Positions 1 through 5,242 of a stretch of 5,242 bases of DNA are shown piece by piece. Both the position numbers and the translations under genes were made by a program. The stretch is taken from the NCBI GenBank assembly GCA_021852245.1, contig JAJZNY010000373.1, positions 1 through 5,242 on the forward strand, given 5' to 3'. Within the stretch, counting starts at the first letter, position 1. Every line of letters begins with the position of its first letter. Under the pieces are notes generated by a model. That model did not search any database and had not been told where the DNA came from. It saw only the letters and a list, made by a program, of their open reading frames with translations. Source of the stretch: Planctomycetota bacterium (lineage in GTDB: Bacteria; Planctomycetota; Phycisphaerae; WQYP01).

Positions 1-796
1 TGATCGTCAATGAGCCGCCGTGTTCAATGTTCCGGGCGGAACCGAAAAGCGCCCGCGGTTCCTGCAGTGCCGACGAATCCACGCCCCCGGTCATGGTGCG
101 GCCGGAACTGCCCACAAAATGGTTGAAGGCCCGTCCCATACGGGTAATGGAGTCCAGCAGCACCACGACATGCTGGCCGCATTCAACCAGCCGCCGGGAA
201 CGCTCAATCACCAGCCGGCTGGTGCGGATATGCGACGGAACATCCTCATCGTTGTTGCTTGCCCACACTTCCGCCTTGAGCGATCGCCGAAAATCCGTCA
301 CCTCTTCCGGCCGCTCATCCACCAGCAGAATCAGCAGCGTGACATCCGGGTGATTGGTGGAGATGGCCTCGGCAATCTGCTTGAGGAGCGTGGTTTTGCC
401 GGTTTTCGGAGGGGCGACGATCAATCCGCGCTGGCCCAGACCGATGGGAGTGAGCAGATCCATGATTCGCATCGCAGCCGGACCGCCGGGCGTTTCAAGC
501 TGAATCTTCACCCGGGGATCGATCACGGTCAGGTCCGGAAATGATGCCATCTGCCAGTAATCCTGAAGAGACCGTCCGTTGACATTTAATATCTCGTTGA
601 CGATGGGGGACGGCCCCCGGTTGCCCGGTTCGGCTACCGCCGTGACCTGCAGTCCGGCCTTGAGATGATTGTTCGTGATCACTTCGGCCGGAACCGTGGG
701 ATCGGCCGGAACGGGCTTATATTTTCGCTGCTCGCTGCGTAAAAAACCTATGCCTTTATCGTTGATTTCTAAAAGTCCTGCGACGGTCGTTGACAT
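1..796 (-). CDS. rho: Transcription termination factor Rho (partial, C-terminus beyond window)
   Basis: Rho is a hexameric RNA-dependent ATPase/helicase that loads on nascent RNA and ends transcription in the cytoplasm. The visible 265 residues hold a cold-shock-type RNA-binding domain (about 7-75, with GIGFLRS at 15-21), then the RecA-type ATPase core. The Walker A is APPKTGKT at 128-135 (Lys134), DERPEEV at 160-166 includes the catalytic-type Glu164, the Walker B is VVVLLDS ending at Asp215, and the Q-loop is around TGGVD at 236-240. The last visible part is RNIEHGGSLTI, so roughly 105 residues including the R-loop lie outside. The start ATG at 796 has GAGG at 801-804 on this strand and an in-frame TGA at 803-805, so the protein cannot begin earlier. 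Compared with E. coli Rho it begins near residue 47 and lacks the N-terminal helical (Rho_N) domain. E. coli Phe62 corresponds to Ile16, while Phe64 is kept as Phe18. Identification is near certain; the effect of the missing domain is inference. Confidence 0.97.
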   Translation of the reverse strand, partial: MSTTVAGLLEINDKGIGFLRSEQRKYKPVPADPTVPAEVITNNHLKAGLQVTAVAEPGNRGPSPIVNEILNVNGRSLQDYWQMASFPDLTVIDPRVKIQLETPGGPAAMRIMDLLTPIGLGQRGLIVAPPKTGKTTLLKQIAEAISTNHPDVTLLILLVDERPEEVTDFRRSLKAEVWASNNDEDVPSHIRTSRLVIERSRRLVECGQHVVVLLDSITRMGRAFNHFVGSSGRTMTGGVDSSALQEPRALFGSARNIEHGGSLTI

Positions 797-808
797 ACTA
801 CCTCATGG

Positions 809-844
809 AAAAAATCTGCGGGTTTTTTAACACACCACACCCGC
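809..844 (-). terminator. Terminator-like hairpin with U-tract in the rho leader (possible attenuator)
   Basis: Read on the minus strand, GCGGGT (844-839) can pair perfectly with ACCCGC (823-818) across a 15-base loop, followed by AGA and six T (814-809). This is the layout of an intrinsic terminator, though the stem is only six pairs. The U-tract ends four bases before the rho ribosome binding site, so the only downstream gene it could control is rho. The A-run in the loop (828-823) can instead pair with the same U-tract, and the two folds exclude each other. Autoregulation of rho through its leader is known in E. coli; the mechanism here is inference. Confidence 0.4.
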
Positions 845-906
845 CTGTTACCGGATATTCGACTAACTATGGGGAAGATGAATCGTTTAGCCGACCCTAG
901 ACTTGG

Positions 907-934
907 ATTATACCACTTACTCATGTGGAAACAA
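907..934 (-). promoter_or_regulatory. Candidate sigma70-type promoter of rho (extended -10)
   Basis: On the minus strand a perfect TATAAT lies at 912-907, preceded by TGG to make a TGn extended -10. A TTGTTT (three of six matches to TTGACA) lies at 934-929 with a 16-base spacer. Transcription would start near 900 and give a leader of about 100 bases before the rho ATG. A good extended -10 tolerates a weak -35 in well-studied bacteria. The sigma preference of this organism is not known, so the call rests on motif match and position. Confidence 0.6.
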
Positions 935-968
935 ACTCGACCATAAACACCCGATTTCCGTTTTTATT

Positions 969-996
969 TTGCGGGCAGATATCTTTGAGTTACAGT
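969..996 (+). promoter_or_regulatory. Weak candidate promoter of the secreted-protein gene
   Basis: TTGCGG at 969-974 (three of six matches to the -35 consensus) and TACAGT at 991-996 (four of six matches to the -10) are 16 bases apart, just after an AT-rich stretch at 961-970. This would give a leader of about 70 bases before the ATG at 1075. The matches are poor and this is only the best pair I could find. Confidence 0.25.
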
Positions 997-1061
997 GTCT
1001 CCGGTGCGTAGACGCAACTTAGTTTGAGCCGTCTATGGTGCGAGAAGGATTTTGTTGATTT

Positions 1062-1065
1062 GGAG
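1062..1065 (+). promoter_or_regulatory. Ribosome binding site deciding the start at 1075
   Basis: GGAG nine bases before ATG 1075. The alternative in-frame TTG at 1024 would add 17 mostly polar residues before the signal peptide and has no comparable site, so 1075 is preferred. Confidence 0.65.
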
Positions 1066-1074
1066 TCTGGCATA

Positions 1075-2115
1075 ATGGTGTCACATGCACGTCGTCTGTC
1101 GGTTGTGGGCATCATTCTGGCAATGTTATCATTCTCAGCCGGTGATGGGAATGCCGGCGCAGCGATCACCCATCAGCCTCCATGGCAGCCCCCGCCAGAA
1201 AATGAGAATGTTATGATTTCCAATGGAGGCCTGTCGGTTGAATTTAATATCGCTTGGGGAGCGGTAGTCGTCGGAATTGCGGATAAGCACGTTGCCCATG
1301 AGCTCAACATAGTCGATTTTCACGATGTAGGCCGCGAGCTTCAGGTGGATGAATTCTTATCCCACAATGCGCCGGGTCGCCAGCCGCTGCTCATAAACCC
1401 GACACAGGCAGGGGCACTGGGCCATCAGGCCTTCGCCGGACATCCCCATGGAGTGGCCGTTCCGGAAACGGGAAGTCATGTCGTGCGGTGGAAAGCCACT
1501 CGGCATACCTTTTTTGCGGTTGTTCGGCCGCTGGATTACGACACCGGCAACCCGACTCACTGGGTGTACACGGAACAGGTACATATTGACCGTCATGGCG
1601 TCGCTCATTTCTACTATCGGTTCCAGCGGCACGGCCACCAAATATTTCGGATGAGTACCGAAATCCCGACTCTCTACAGCGATCGCACCGATGCCTTCAT
1701 GTATCCGACGCTGATTCCGTATGGCCGAAATAAAAGGATGGGAAAATCTGCAGACGCTTGGCGGCGGCACGTTCGACTTGTTCAAGGGTCGCCGCGGTGG
1801 CCGGGACACAATATCATCTCAAAGGGATGGATTGCCAATATCGATACTGCGAATCGGATAGGAATTTTTTATACGACCCCGGTCGGTTTGCCGGAATCTT
1901 TCGGTTGTTTTCGAGGTGCCTCTGTCTCGGATCGAGCTCCCTTGGGAAAAAGTAACGTGGTGGGGAACCACCTGATCTGTCGCCCCAACGAAATTTACTC
2001 CATAAGGTTCTCCGTTGTGGTGGCCACGCCGCAAAATGGACCGGCGCTGATTTCCAGTCAAAAGCCCGCTGAATTGCGGATCAACGGCAAACTCTGGCAT
2101 CCGATACAGCATTGA
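1075..2115 (+). CDS. Secreted protein of unknown function (GRELQ / NPTQAG motifs)
   Basis: The gene encodes 346 residues. The N-terminus is a typical Sec signal peptide: basic HARR at 4-7, a hydrophobic core at about 9-20, and small residues around NAGA at 26-29, where cleavage is likely. The mature protein is rich in beta-strand-like segments and has no further membrane helix. Recognisable local motifs are NIVDFHDVGRELQ (78-90), INPTQAG (107-113), a central WVYTEQVHIDRHGVAHFYYRF stretch (163-183) and GWIANIDTANRIGIFYT (251-267). Two cysteines (278, 302) could form a disulfide after export. Motifs of the type GR-LQ and NPT-AG occur in uncharacterised secreted proteins that I recall from Planctomycetes and similar bacteria, but I cannot name a family or function. 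It stands alone, divergent from rho and convergent with leuB. The signal peptide, an intact frame over 346 codons and the ribosome binding site support a real gene. Confidence 0.82.
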   Translation: MVSHARRLSVVGIILAMLSFSAGDGNAGAAITHQPPWQPPPENENVMISNGGLSVEFNIAWGAVVVGIADKHVAHELNIVDFHDVGRELQVDEFLSHNAPGRQPLLINPTQAGALGHQAFAGHPHGVAVPETGSHVVRWKATRHTFFAVVRPLDYDTGNPTHWVYTEQVHIDRHGVAHFYYRFQRHGHQIFRMSTEIPTLYSDRTDAFMYPTLIPYGRNKRMGKSADAWRRHVRLVQGSPRWPGHNIISKGWIANIDTANRIGIFYTTPVGLPESFGCFRGASVSDRAPLGKSNVVGNHLICRPNEIYSIRFSVVVATPQNGPALISSQKPAELRINGKLWHPIQH

Positions 2116-2297
2116 TCCACGGTGCTTGATTGCTTCCATATGTGTGGCGGTCAAAGACGTACCCCAGAACGCAGATGACGTTATCGGAGTCGCCTCGCAC
2201 ACAGACAGGAGTCGATGGCCTCTTTGCTTTTGAAGTTTCGCGGTTCCCGCACTTTAGACGGTCTTAGAATCGCCGCAATAAGCTGGCCGCAAAACTT
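2116..2297. other. Convergent intergenic gap, no gene or clear terminator
   Basis: This gap of 182 bases separates the stops of the secreted-protein gene and leuB, where a two-way terminator would be expected. I find only a four-pair hairpin gcgg-ttc-ccgc at 2240-2250 without a T-tract, and a short direct repeat GGAGTCG at about 2186-2192 and 2208-2214. Neither is convincing. Rho-dependent termination would fit the absence of a strong intrinsic terminator, but that is inference. Confidence 0.5.
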
Positions 2298-3368
2298 TTA
2301 CATCGCCGCGATCACGGCCGCCGTCACATCGCTGCAACTCGCCTTGCCCCCCAGATCGCCCGTGAGCACCTTGGCCGAATTGAGCACCGTGGAACATCCC
2401 TTCTCAATTGCCGCGGCTTCCTGATTCAGGCCAAAGGTATAACGCAACATCATGGCAACGGTGAGGATGGTGCCGATCGGGTTGGCCTTATTCTGCCCGG
2501 CAATATCCGGCGCACTGCCGTGGATCGGCTCATAAAACGGTACGACCGACGGATCATCACCCAGACACGCGGAGGGCACCAGGCCGATCGATCCGCAGAG
2601 CATGCTCGCCTCATCGCTGAGAATATCGCCGAAGGTATTTTCCGTGACGATCACATCAAATTCGGTCGGGCGCCGCAGCAACTGCATCGATGCATTATCC
2701 ACATACATGTGCTCGAGCTGAACATCCGGATAATTCGCGGCCATGGCCGTCGCCGTCTCACGCCATAACTGGCTCGTGGCGAGAATATTCGCCTTGTCCA
2801 CGCTGGTAAGCCGCCGACGACGCTTTCGGGCGGTCTCAAACCCAACTTTTAATATCCGCACGATTTCCTTCTCACTGTACGCCATGGTGTCCACCGCCGC
2901 CCGGTTTGGCGCATCGCCGGAAATTCCCTGCGGTTTGCCGTAATACAATCCGCCGGTCAATTCGCGGATGATCATGATGTCAATCCCGGCCGCAATCAGA
3001 TGCGCCTTGAGCGGGCAATGCTCAGCAAGTCCGGGCGGCAGCACCACGTGCCGTAGATTGGCGAATAATCCCTTACGCAATTCCAGCAGGGCGACACGTT
3101 CCGGCCGCTGCGCCTGCGGAAGAGTCTTATCCCGGTCTGGAAGCCCGACGGCTCCGAACAGAATAGCCTTGCTTCGGCGGCACACATCGCGGGTTGCTGC
3201 CGGAAGTGCGGTGCCATGCTTGTCGATGGCGGCCCAGCCGACATCCGCATAAGTCGCATGGATCTGATGACCACCCCCACGGGCAACATGCTCCAGCACC
3301 TTCATCGCCGCAGCGATGACTTCAACGCCGATGCCGTCTCCCGGTAAAACCGCAATATCAATTGTCAT
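2298..3368 (-). CDS. leuB: 3-isopropylmalate dehydrogenase
   Basis: LeuB oxidises and decarboxylates 3-isopropylmalate to 2-oxoisocaproate with NAD+, the third dedicated step of leucine synthesis, as a cytoplasmic dimer. The 356-residue length is normal. Visible hallmarks are LPGDGIG (8-14), substrate arginines Arg98, Arg106 and Arg135, RELTGG-YYG with Tyr142, Lys192 in SVDKANIL, and the metal-binding aspartates Asp224, Asp248 and Asp252 in YVDNAS and FGDILSDEAS. The NAD loop is EPIHGSAPDIAG (280-291), with Asp288 as in NAD-dependent members. Glu90 and Leu94/Leu95 ahead of LRK favour isopropylmalate over isocitrate. The segment LRKGLFANLR is about two residues shorter than in Thermus LeuB, and a basic run RKRRRRL occurs at 181-187. 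I chose ATG 3368 because GGAGA precedes it by six bases and the fold begins at once. No other leucine gene is in the window. It follows the DUF1207 gene on the same strand after a long structured gap. Confidence 0.97.
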   Translation of the reverse strand: MTIDIAVLPGDGIGVEVIAAAMKVLEHVARGGGHQIHATYADVGWAAIDKHGTALPAATRDVCRRSKAILFGAVGLPDRDKTLPQAQRPERVALLELRKGLFANLRHVVLPPGLAEHCPLKAHLIAAGIDIMIIRELTGGLYYGKPQGISGDAPNRAAVDTMAYSEKEIVRILKVGFETARKRRRRLTSVDKANILATSQLWRETATAMAANYPDVQLEHMYVDNASMQLLRRPTEFDVIVTENTFGDILSDEASMLCGSIGLVPSACLGDDPSVVPFYEPIHGSAPDIAGQNKANPIGTILTVAMMLRYTFGLNQEAAAIEKGCSTVLNSAKVLTGDLGGKASCSDVTAAVIAAM

Positions 3369-3374
3369 GACCCG

Positions 3375-3379
3375 TCTCC
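3375..3379 (-). promoter_or_regulatory. Ribosome binding site deciding the leuB start
   Basis: GGAGA on the minus strand, six bases before ATG 3368. An in-frame TTG at 3419 would add 17 residues that LeuB proteins do not normally have, so the internal ATG is the start. Confidence 0.75.
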
Positions 3380-3424
3380 AACTAAAATTATCTTCAGCCG
3401 GTGCCGCCGTTACCCTCAACGGTT

Positions 3425-3439
3425 CGCCTCACCGAGGCG
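3425..3439. repeat. Perfect 6-bp hairpin CGCCTC-acc-GAGGCG upstream of leuB
   Basis: The two arms, 3425-3430 and 3434-3439, are exact inverted repeats around a three-base loop, with a possible extra G-T pair outside. There is no T-tract on either strand, so it is not a standard intrinsic terminator. It lies about 57 bases before the leuB start and could be an mRNA-stabilising stem, an operator, or part of a repeat family. Confidence 0.45.
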
Positions 3440-3551
3440 GTAAGGCTAATGCGTTTAATGTCCGGCGGCAACCCCTGATCGGTAAAGCCGCATAAGGCCT
3501 CGCCCTCGCGACCAGCGGCGGCGCCGATGCCGAGACCCCCTGCCGTGAAAT

Positions 3552-3576
3552 GTCGGCCGCCGGTTTCGTCGCCGAC
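3552..3576 (-). terminator. Weak hairpin after the DUF1207 stop
   Basis: On the minus strand GTCGGC (3576-3571) pairs with GCCGAC (3557-3552) across a 13-base loop, followed by only ATTT. It lies about 25 bases after the DUF1207 stop, where a terminator would be expected, but the T-tract is poor. Confidence 0.2.
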
Positions 3577-3600
3577 CCGCCAAAAGGTAGTTGCGGTTGT

Positions 3601-4842
3601 TTAATACTGCACATGCAGGCCGATGCCGACATATTGAATGACGTTATTGTAAAACTCTCCAAATGGAGAGTGGCCATGATAATATTCAAACAGAATCTGC
3701 ATAGTGGGGCTCGATATGGAACCATTGTCAAACTGAAACCCCGCCCGTGCGGAAATATCGGTGGAATAATGCGTTTGAGCCCAGTTTTTCAGATCAATGC
3801 CCGCCACCGGCGAAACGTACAGGCTGTGGAAGCGAGCAAAAGCCGGGCCGTGAAATTCGGCGCCATATTGAAAAATCTCCTTGCCAAGATCGTAGGGGTA
3901 GGTATCAAAAAAGTAACCGGCGCCGGCATACAGTCTGAACCAGCGGTGATAAAAGCTGTACGACACATATCCACCGAGTTGTTCGTAGGTAAAGACCGAA
4001 ATACCCTGCGTACCCCCGAGGATATTGGCGATGTACCCGTCCCCCAGATGGGAACTCTGGTGAAAAAATCGGGTATAGAAAGACCAGTTTCGGTGTCTGA
4101 ATGCGAAATATCCCCCCACCTGATAATCATTATTCTGCAGATCCACGTTCGGGGCATTGGTGTTGAAATAGGCGTAATCGGTCCCAAACATGCCTGTTTC
4201 CCATTGCCAGTGGCGGCCCAGATTTCCGCGATACAGCGGCACCGTTCCGCCGATCGCCACCTGCACCACCGCATTGAGATTCGCCGGGTGATACGGGGCA
4301 TAATTGGCATAGGCCGCCGAGAATCCGGGCCACTTCGGGTCCGCCAGCAGAGGGGTAAATAATTGGCCCGGAGGTAGAAAGCCGGTCGGCATGCGGTAAA
4401 GATGGCGGCGGTGAAGCACATTGAATCCAAAGGCCCAGGGGGACTGCCGCAATTGTTTGGGGATCGGAACGCTCGCCGGAACTGACGGCGCCATACCGAT
4501 GGGCGTGGGGGCCGTTGTGCTGGAAGTTGTCGGCGGTGTGACGATGGCCGGCGCCGCTGGAGATTGGGCAGCTGGCGCGGCGAAAATAACCTTCCGCACG
4601 CCCTTGATCCTGCTAAGTTGCCGGGCAATCGCCTGGCGATTGACGCCGGCGATATGTGGTGGCAGGCTTACGTAGATGATCCCATCACGAACTTTAATAT
4701 CTGCGGCGGTTACATGATCAGCGTATTGAAGCTCTGCGGCGGCGTAGCCTGCAATATATGCATCCTGAGGCGAGGCCCATACCGCATGCCCGGCCGGCAG
4801 CAACATGAACAGAGCGACCACCATCCATCGCGATGATTTCAT
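3601..4842 (-). CDS. Secreted DUF1207-family outer-membrane protein with BON-like N-terminal domain
   Basis: The 413-residue protein starts with a signal peptide (1-23: basic start, hydrophobic core VVALFMLLPAG, likely cleavage after AVWA). Residues about 27-87 read as a BON-like domain: helix, then IKVRDGIIYVSL, then a helix and SRIKGVRKVIF. A flexible linker rich in Pro, Ala, Thr and Ser follows (about 88-130). From 135 on, alternating aromatic and polar strands suggest a beta-barrel, with LLADPKWPGFSAAY (165-178), SSHLGDGY (263-270), AGIDLKNW (347-354) and EYYHGHSPFGEFY (386-398), which I recognise as DUF1207-like. The chain ends in an aromatic residue (HVQY), as many outer-membrane barrels do. 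Function is unknown; BON domains are thought to bind membranes or periplasmic partners. ATG 4842 is chosen over GTG 4854 and ATG 4848 because GAGG sits six bases before it. It lies 53 bases after nadA on the same strand. Confidence 0.85.
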   Translation of the reverse strand: MKSSRWMVVALFMLLPAGHAVWASPQDAYIAGYAAAELQYADHVTAADIKVRDGIIYVSLPPHIAGVNRQAIARQLSRIKGVRKVIFAAPAAQSPAAPAIVTPPTTSSTTAPTPIGMAPSVPASVPIPKQLRQSPWAFGFNVLHRRHLYRMPTGFLPPGQLFTPLLADPKWPGFSAAYANYAPYHPANLNAVVQVAIGGTVPLYRGNLGRHWQWETGMFGTDYAYFNTNAPNVDLQNNDYQVGGYFAFRHRNWSFYTRFFHQSSHLGDGYIANILGGTQGISVFTYEQLGGYVSYSFYHRWFRLYAGAGYFFDTYPYDLGKEIFQYGAEFHGPAFARFHSLYVSPVAGIDLKNWAQTHYSTDISARAGFQFDNGSISSPTMQILFEYYHGHSPFGEFYNNVIQYVGIGLHVQY

Positions 4843-4848
4843 AACCAT

Positions 4849-4852
4849 CCTC
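4849..4852 (-). promoter_or_regulatory. Ribosome binding site deciding the DUF1207 gene start
   Basis: GAGG on the minus strand lies six bases before ATG 4842. It directly abuts ATG 4848 and lies inside any product begun at GTG 4854, so it can serve only the 4842 start, which also gives the cleanest signal peptide. Confidence 0.7.
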
Positions 4853-4895
4853 ACAGAGAGACAACAATATGAGTTATTCCGTTAGTTCCGCGCCC

Positions 4896-5242
4896 TTATC
4901 CCGCGACAACGGCGAGATGGTGCGATGCGTTCGCCCTCGATGACGCCTCATCACCATGGCGTAGGCTTGGTTTTGGTTCGGGTGGCGGCGATACCGGCCT
5001 GCCGCCGGTGATATCGAGCATTCGCTGCAGGCTGACGCGCGACCAGTACCGGTCGTAATCATTAACGCGGATTTGATTCATAACCCGTCCTTGTGCAAGA
5101 TGATCCAGCACATGCAGCAGGTGGGGAGGATCGATCCGATACATCGTGGTGCACAAACACTGACAATCGGAAAGGATGACGATCTGCTTGTCCGGATGCG
5201 ATTTGGCCAGACGATTGACCATATGCACTTCCGTCCCCACGG
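4896..5242 (-). CDS. nadA: Quinolinate synthase NadA (partial, C-terminal part only)
   Basis: NadA is a cytoplasmic [4Fe-4S] enzyme that condenses iminoaspartate with dihydroxyacetone phosphate to quinolinate in de novo NAD synthesis. The 114 visible residues begin with VGTEVHMVNRLAKSHPDK, then CQCLCTTMYRIDPPHLLHVL, then a helical end with LQRMLDI. This matches the last part of the long Bacillus-type NadA, where a CxCLTMNRIDLPHLLW segment carries the third cluster cysteine. By alignment on RID the likely ligand is the last of the three cysteines (visible residue 30); those at 26 and 28 are extra or partly conserved. After LDI the protein runs on for 37 polar residues (SPPPEPKP and an Ala/Ser/His-rich end) that the family usually lacks. 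The first codon in the window is internal, and the true start lies beyond the right edge. The gene may be co-transcribed with the DUF1207 gene downstream. Confidence 0.93.
   Translation of the reverse strand, partial: VGTEVHMVNRLAKSHPDKQIVILSDCQCLCTTMYRIDPPHLLHVLDHLAQGRVMNQIRVNDYDRYWSRVSLQRMLDITGGRPVSPPPEPKPSLRHGDEASSRANASHHLAVVAG

Larger units (their letters stand above)
3369..3600 (-). other. GC-rich structured gap between the DUF1207 gene and leuB
   Basis: The 232 bases hold no gene with a usable start. Read on the minus strand, the frame of the DUF1207 gene stays open for 68 codons after its TAA, ending at TGA 3396-3394, but contains no ATG and no early GTG or TTG. GC at third positions is about two thirds by hand count. 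The segment also holds short inverted repeats, including GCGGC/GCCGC pairs and the hairpin at 3425-3439. It could be a leuB leader, a decayed coding end, or an interspersed repeat. I cannot choose between these from one copy. Confidence 0.45.

Noticed and set aside
20..544. A 174-codon open frame on the plus strand
   Set aside because: It is antisense to rho, whose motifs are unmistakable; the translation shows no domain.
798..806. Mini-ORF ATG AGG TAG in the rho leader overlapping its ribosome binding site
   Set aside because: A two-codon frame is easily explained by chance, since the ribosome binding site itself supplies most of its bases. Nothing else supports translation.
1357..1809. A 150-codon open frame on the minus strand
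   Set aside because: It lies antisense within the secreted-protein gene, lacks a ribosome binding site worth noting and has no recognisable motif.
1819..2202. A 127-codon minus-strand open frame crossing the convergent gap
   Set aside because: It is mostly antisense to the secreted-protein gene, and its translation is low-complexity basic and polar sequence without family features.
2215..2424. A 69-codon plus-strand open frame with AGGAG just upstream
   Set aside because: The purine run is only three bases from the ATG, and more than half of the frame is antisense to the conserved end of leuB. The translation is not recognisable.
3387..3392. GATAAT on the minus strand before leuB as a -10 box
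   Set aside because: No -35 is found at normal spacing (TTGAGG is 21 bases away), and transcription would start inside the ribosome binding site.
3550..4362. A 270-codon plus-strand open frame
   Set aside because: It is a mirror frame of the DUF1207 gene; the opposite strand has a signal peptide, domain motifs and a ribosome binding site.
3789..4628. A 279-codon minus-strand frame rich in Arg and Pro
   Set aside because: It is a shifted frame inside the DUF1207 gene with composition typical of out-of-frame GC-rich DNA.

Overview
The window looks like bacterial chromosome of moderate GC content, probably from the Planctomycetota or a related PVC-type lineage. That placement is tentative. It rests on a secreted DUF1207-type outer-membrane protein with a BON-like N-terminus, a secreted orphan protein of a kind I associate with such genomes, and a long-form NadA beside an ordinary LeuB. 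No mobile element, phage gene, CRISPR array, tRNA or rRNA is visible.

Layout from left to right. (1) 1-796, minus strand: transcription termination factor Rho, cut by the left window edge after 265 residues. It starts directly at the cold-shock RNA-binding domain, and an in-frame stop just upstream rules out the usual N-terminal helical domain. (2) 797-1074: a divergent intergenic region with an extended -10 promoter for rho, a rho leader carrying a terminator-like hairpin with a U-tract right before the ribosome binding site, and a weak candidate promoter for the next gene. (3) 1075-2115, plus strand: a secreted 346-residue protein of unknown function. (4) 2116-2297: a convergent gap with no convincing terminator. 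(5) 2298-3368, minus strand: leuB, complete, with all catalytic residues visible. (6) 3369-3600, minus-strand gap of 232 bases: GC-rich and structured, holding a perfect short hairpin and a start-less open frame that continues the frame of the gene upstream. (7) 3601-4842, minus strand: a secreted DUF1207-family beta-barrel protein with a BON-like domain and a Pro/Ala/Thr linker. (8) 4896-5242, minus strand: the C-terminal end of quinolinate synthase NadA, cut by the right edge.

nadA, the DUF1207 gene and leuB point the same way and may be partly co-transcribed: the gap is 53 bases between the first two and 232 between the second and third. I see no shared pathway beyond LeuB using the NAD+ that NadA helps to make. 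The two household enzymes and Rho are confidently identified; the two exported proteins are the less described part. No clearly new multi-gene system is present. The observations most worth a second look are the domain-trimmed Rho with its possible attenuator, the BON-plus-barrel protein, and the structured segment before leuB.
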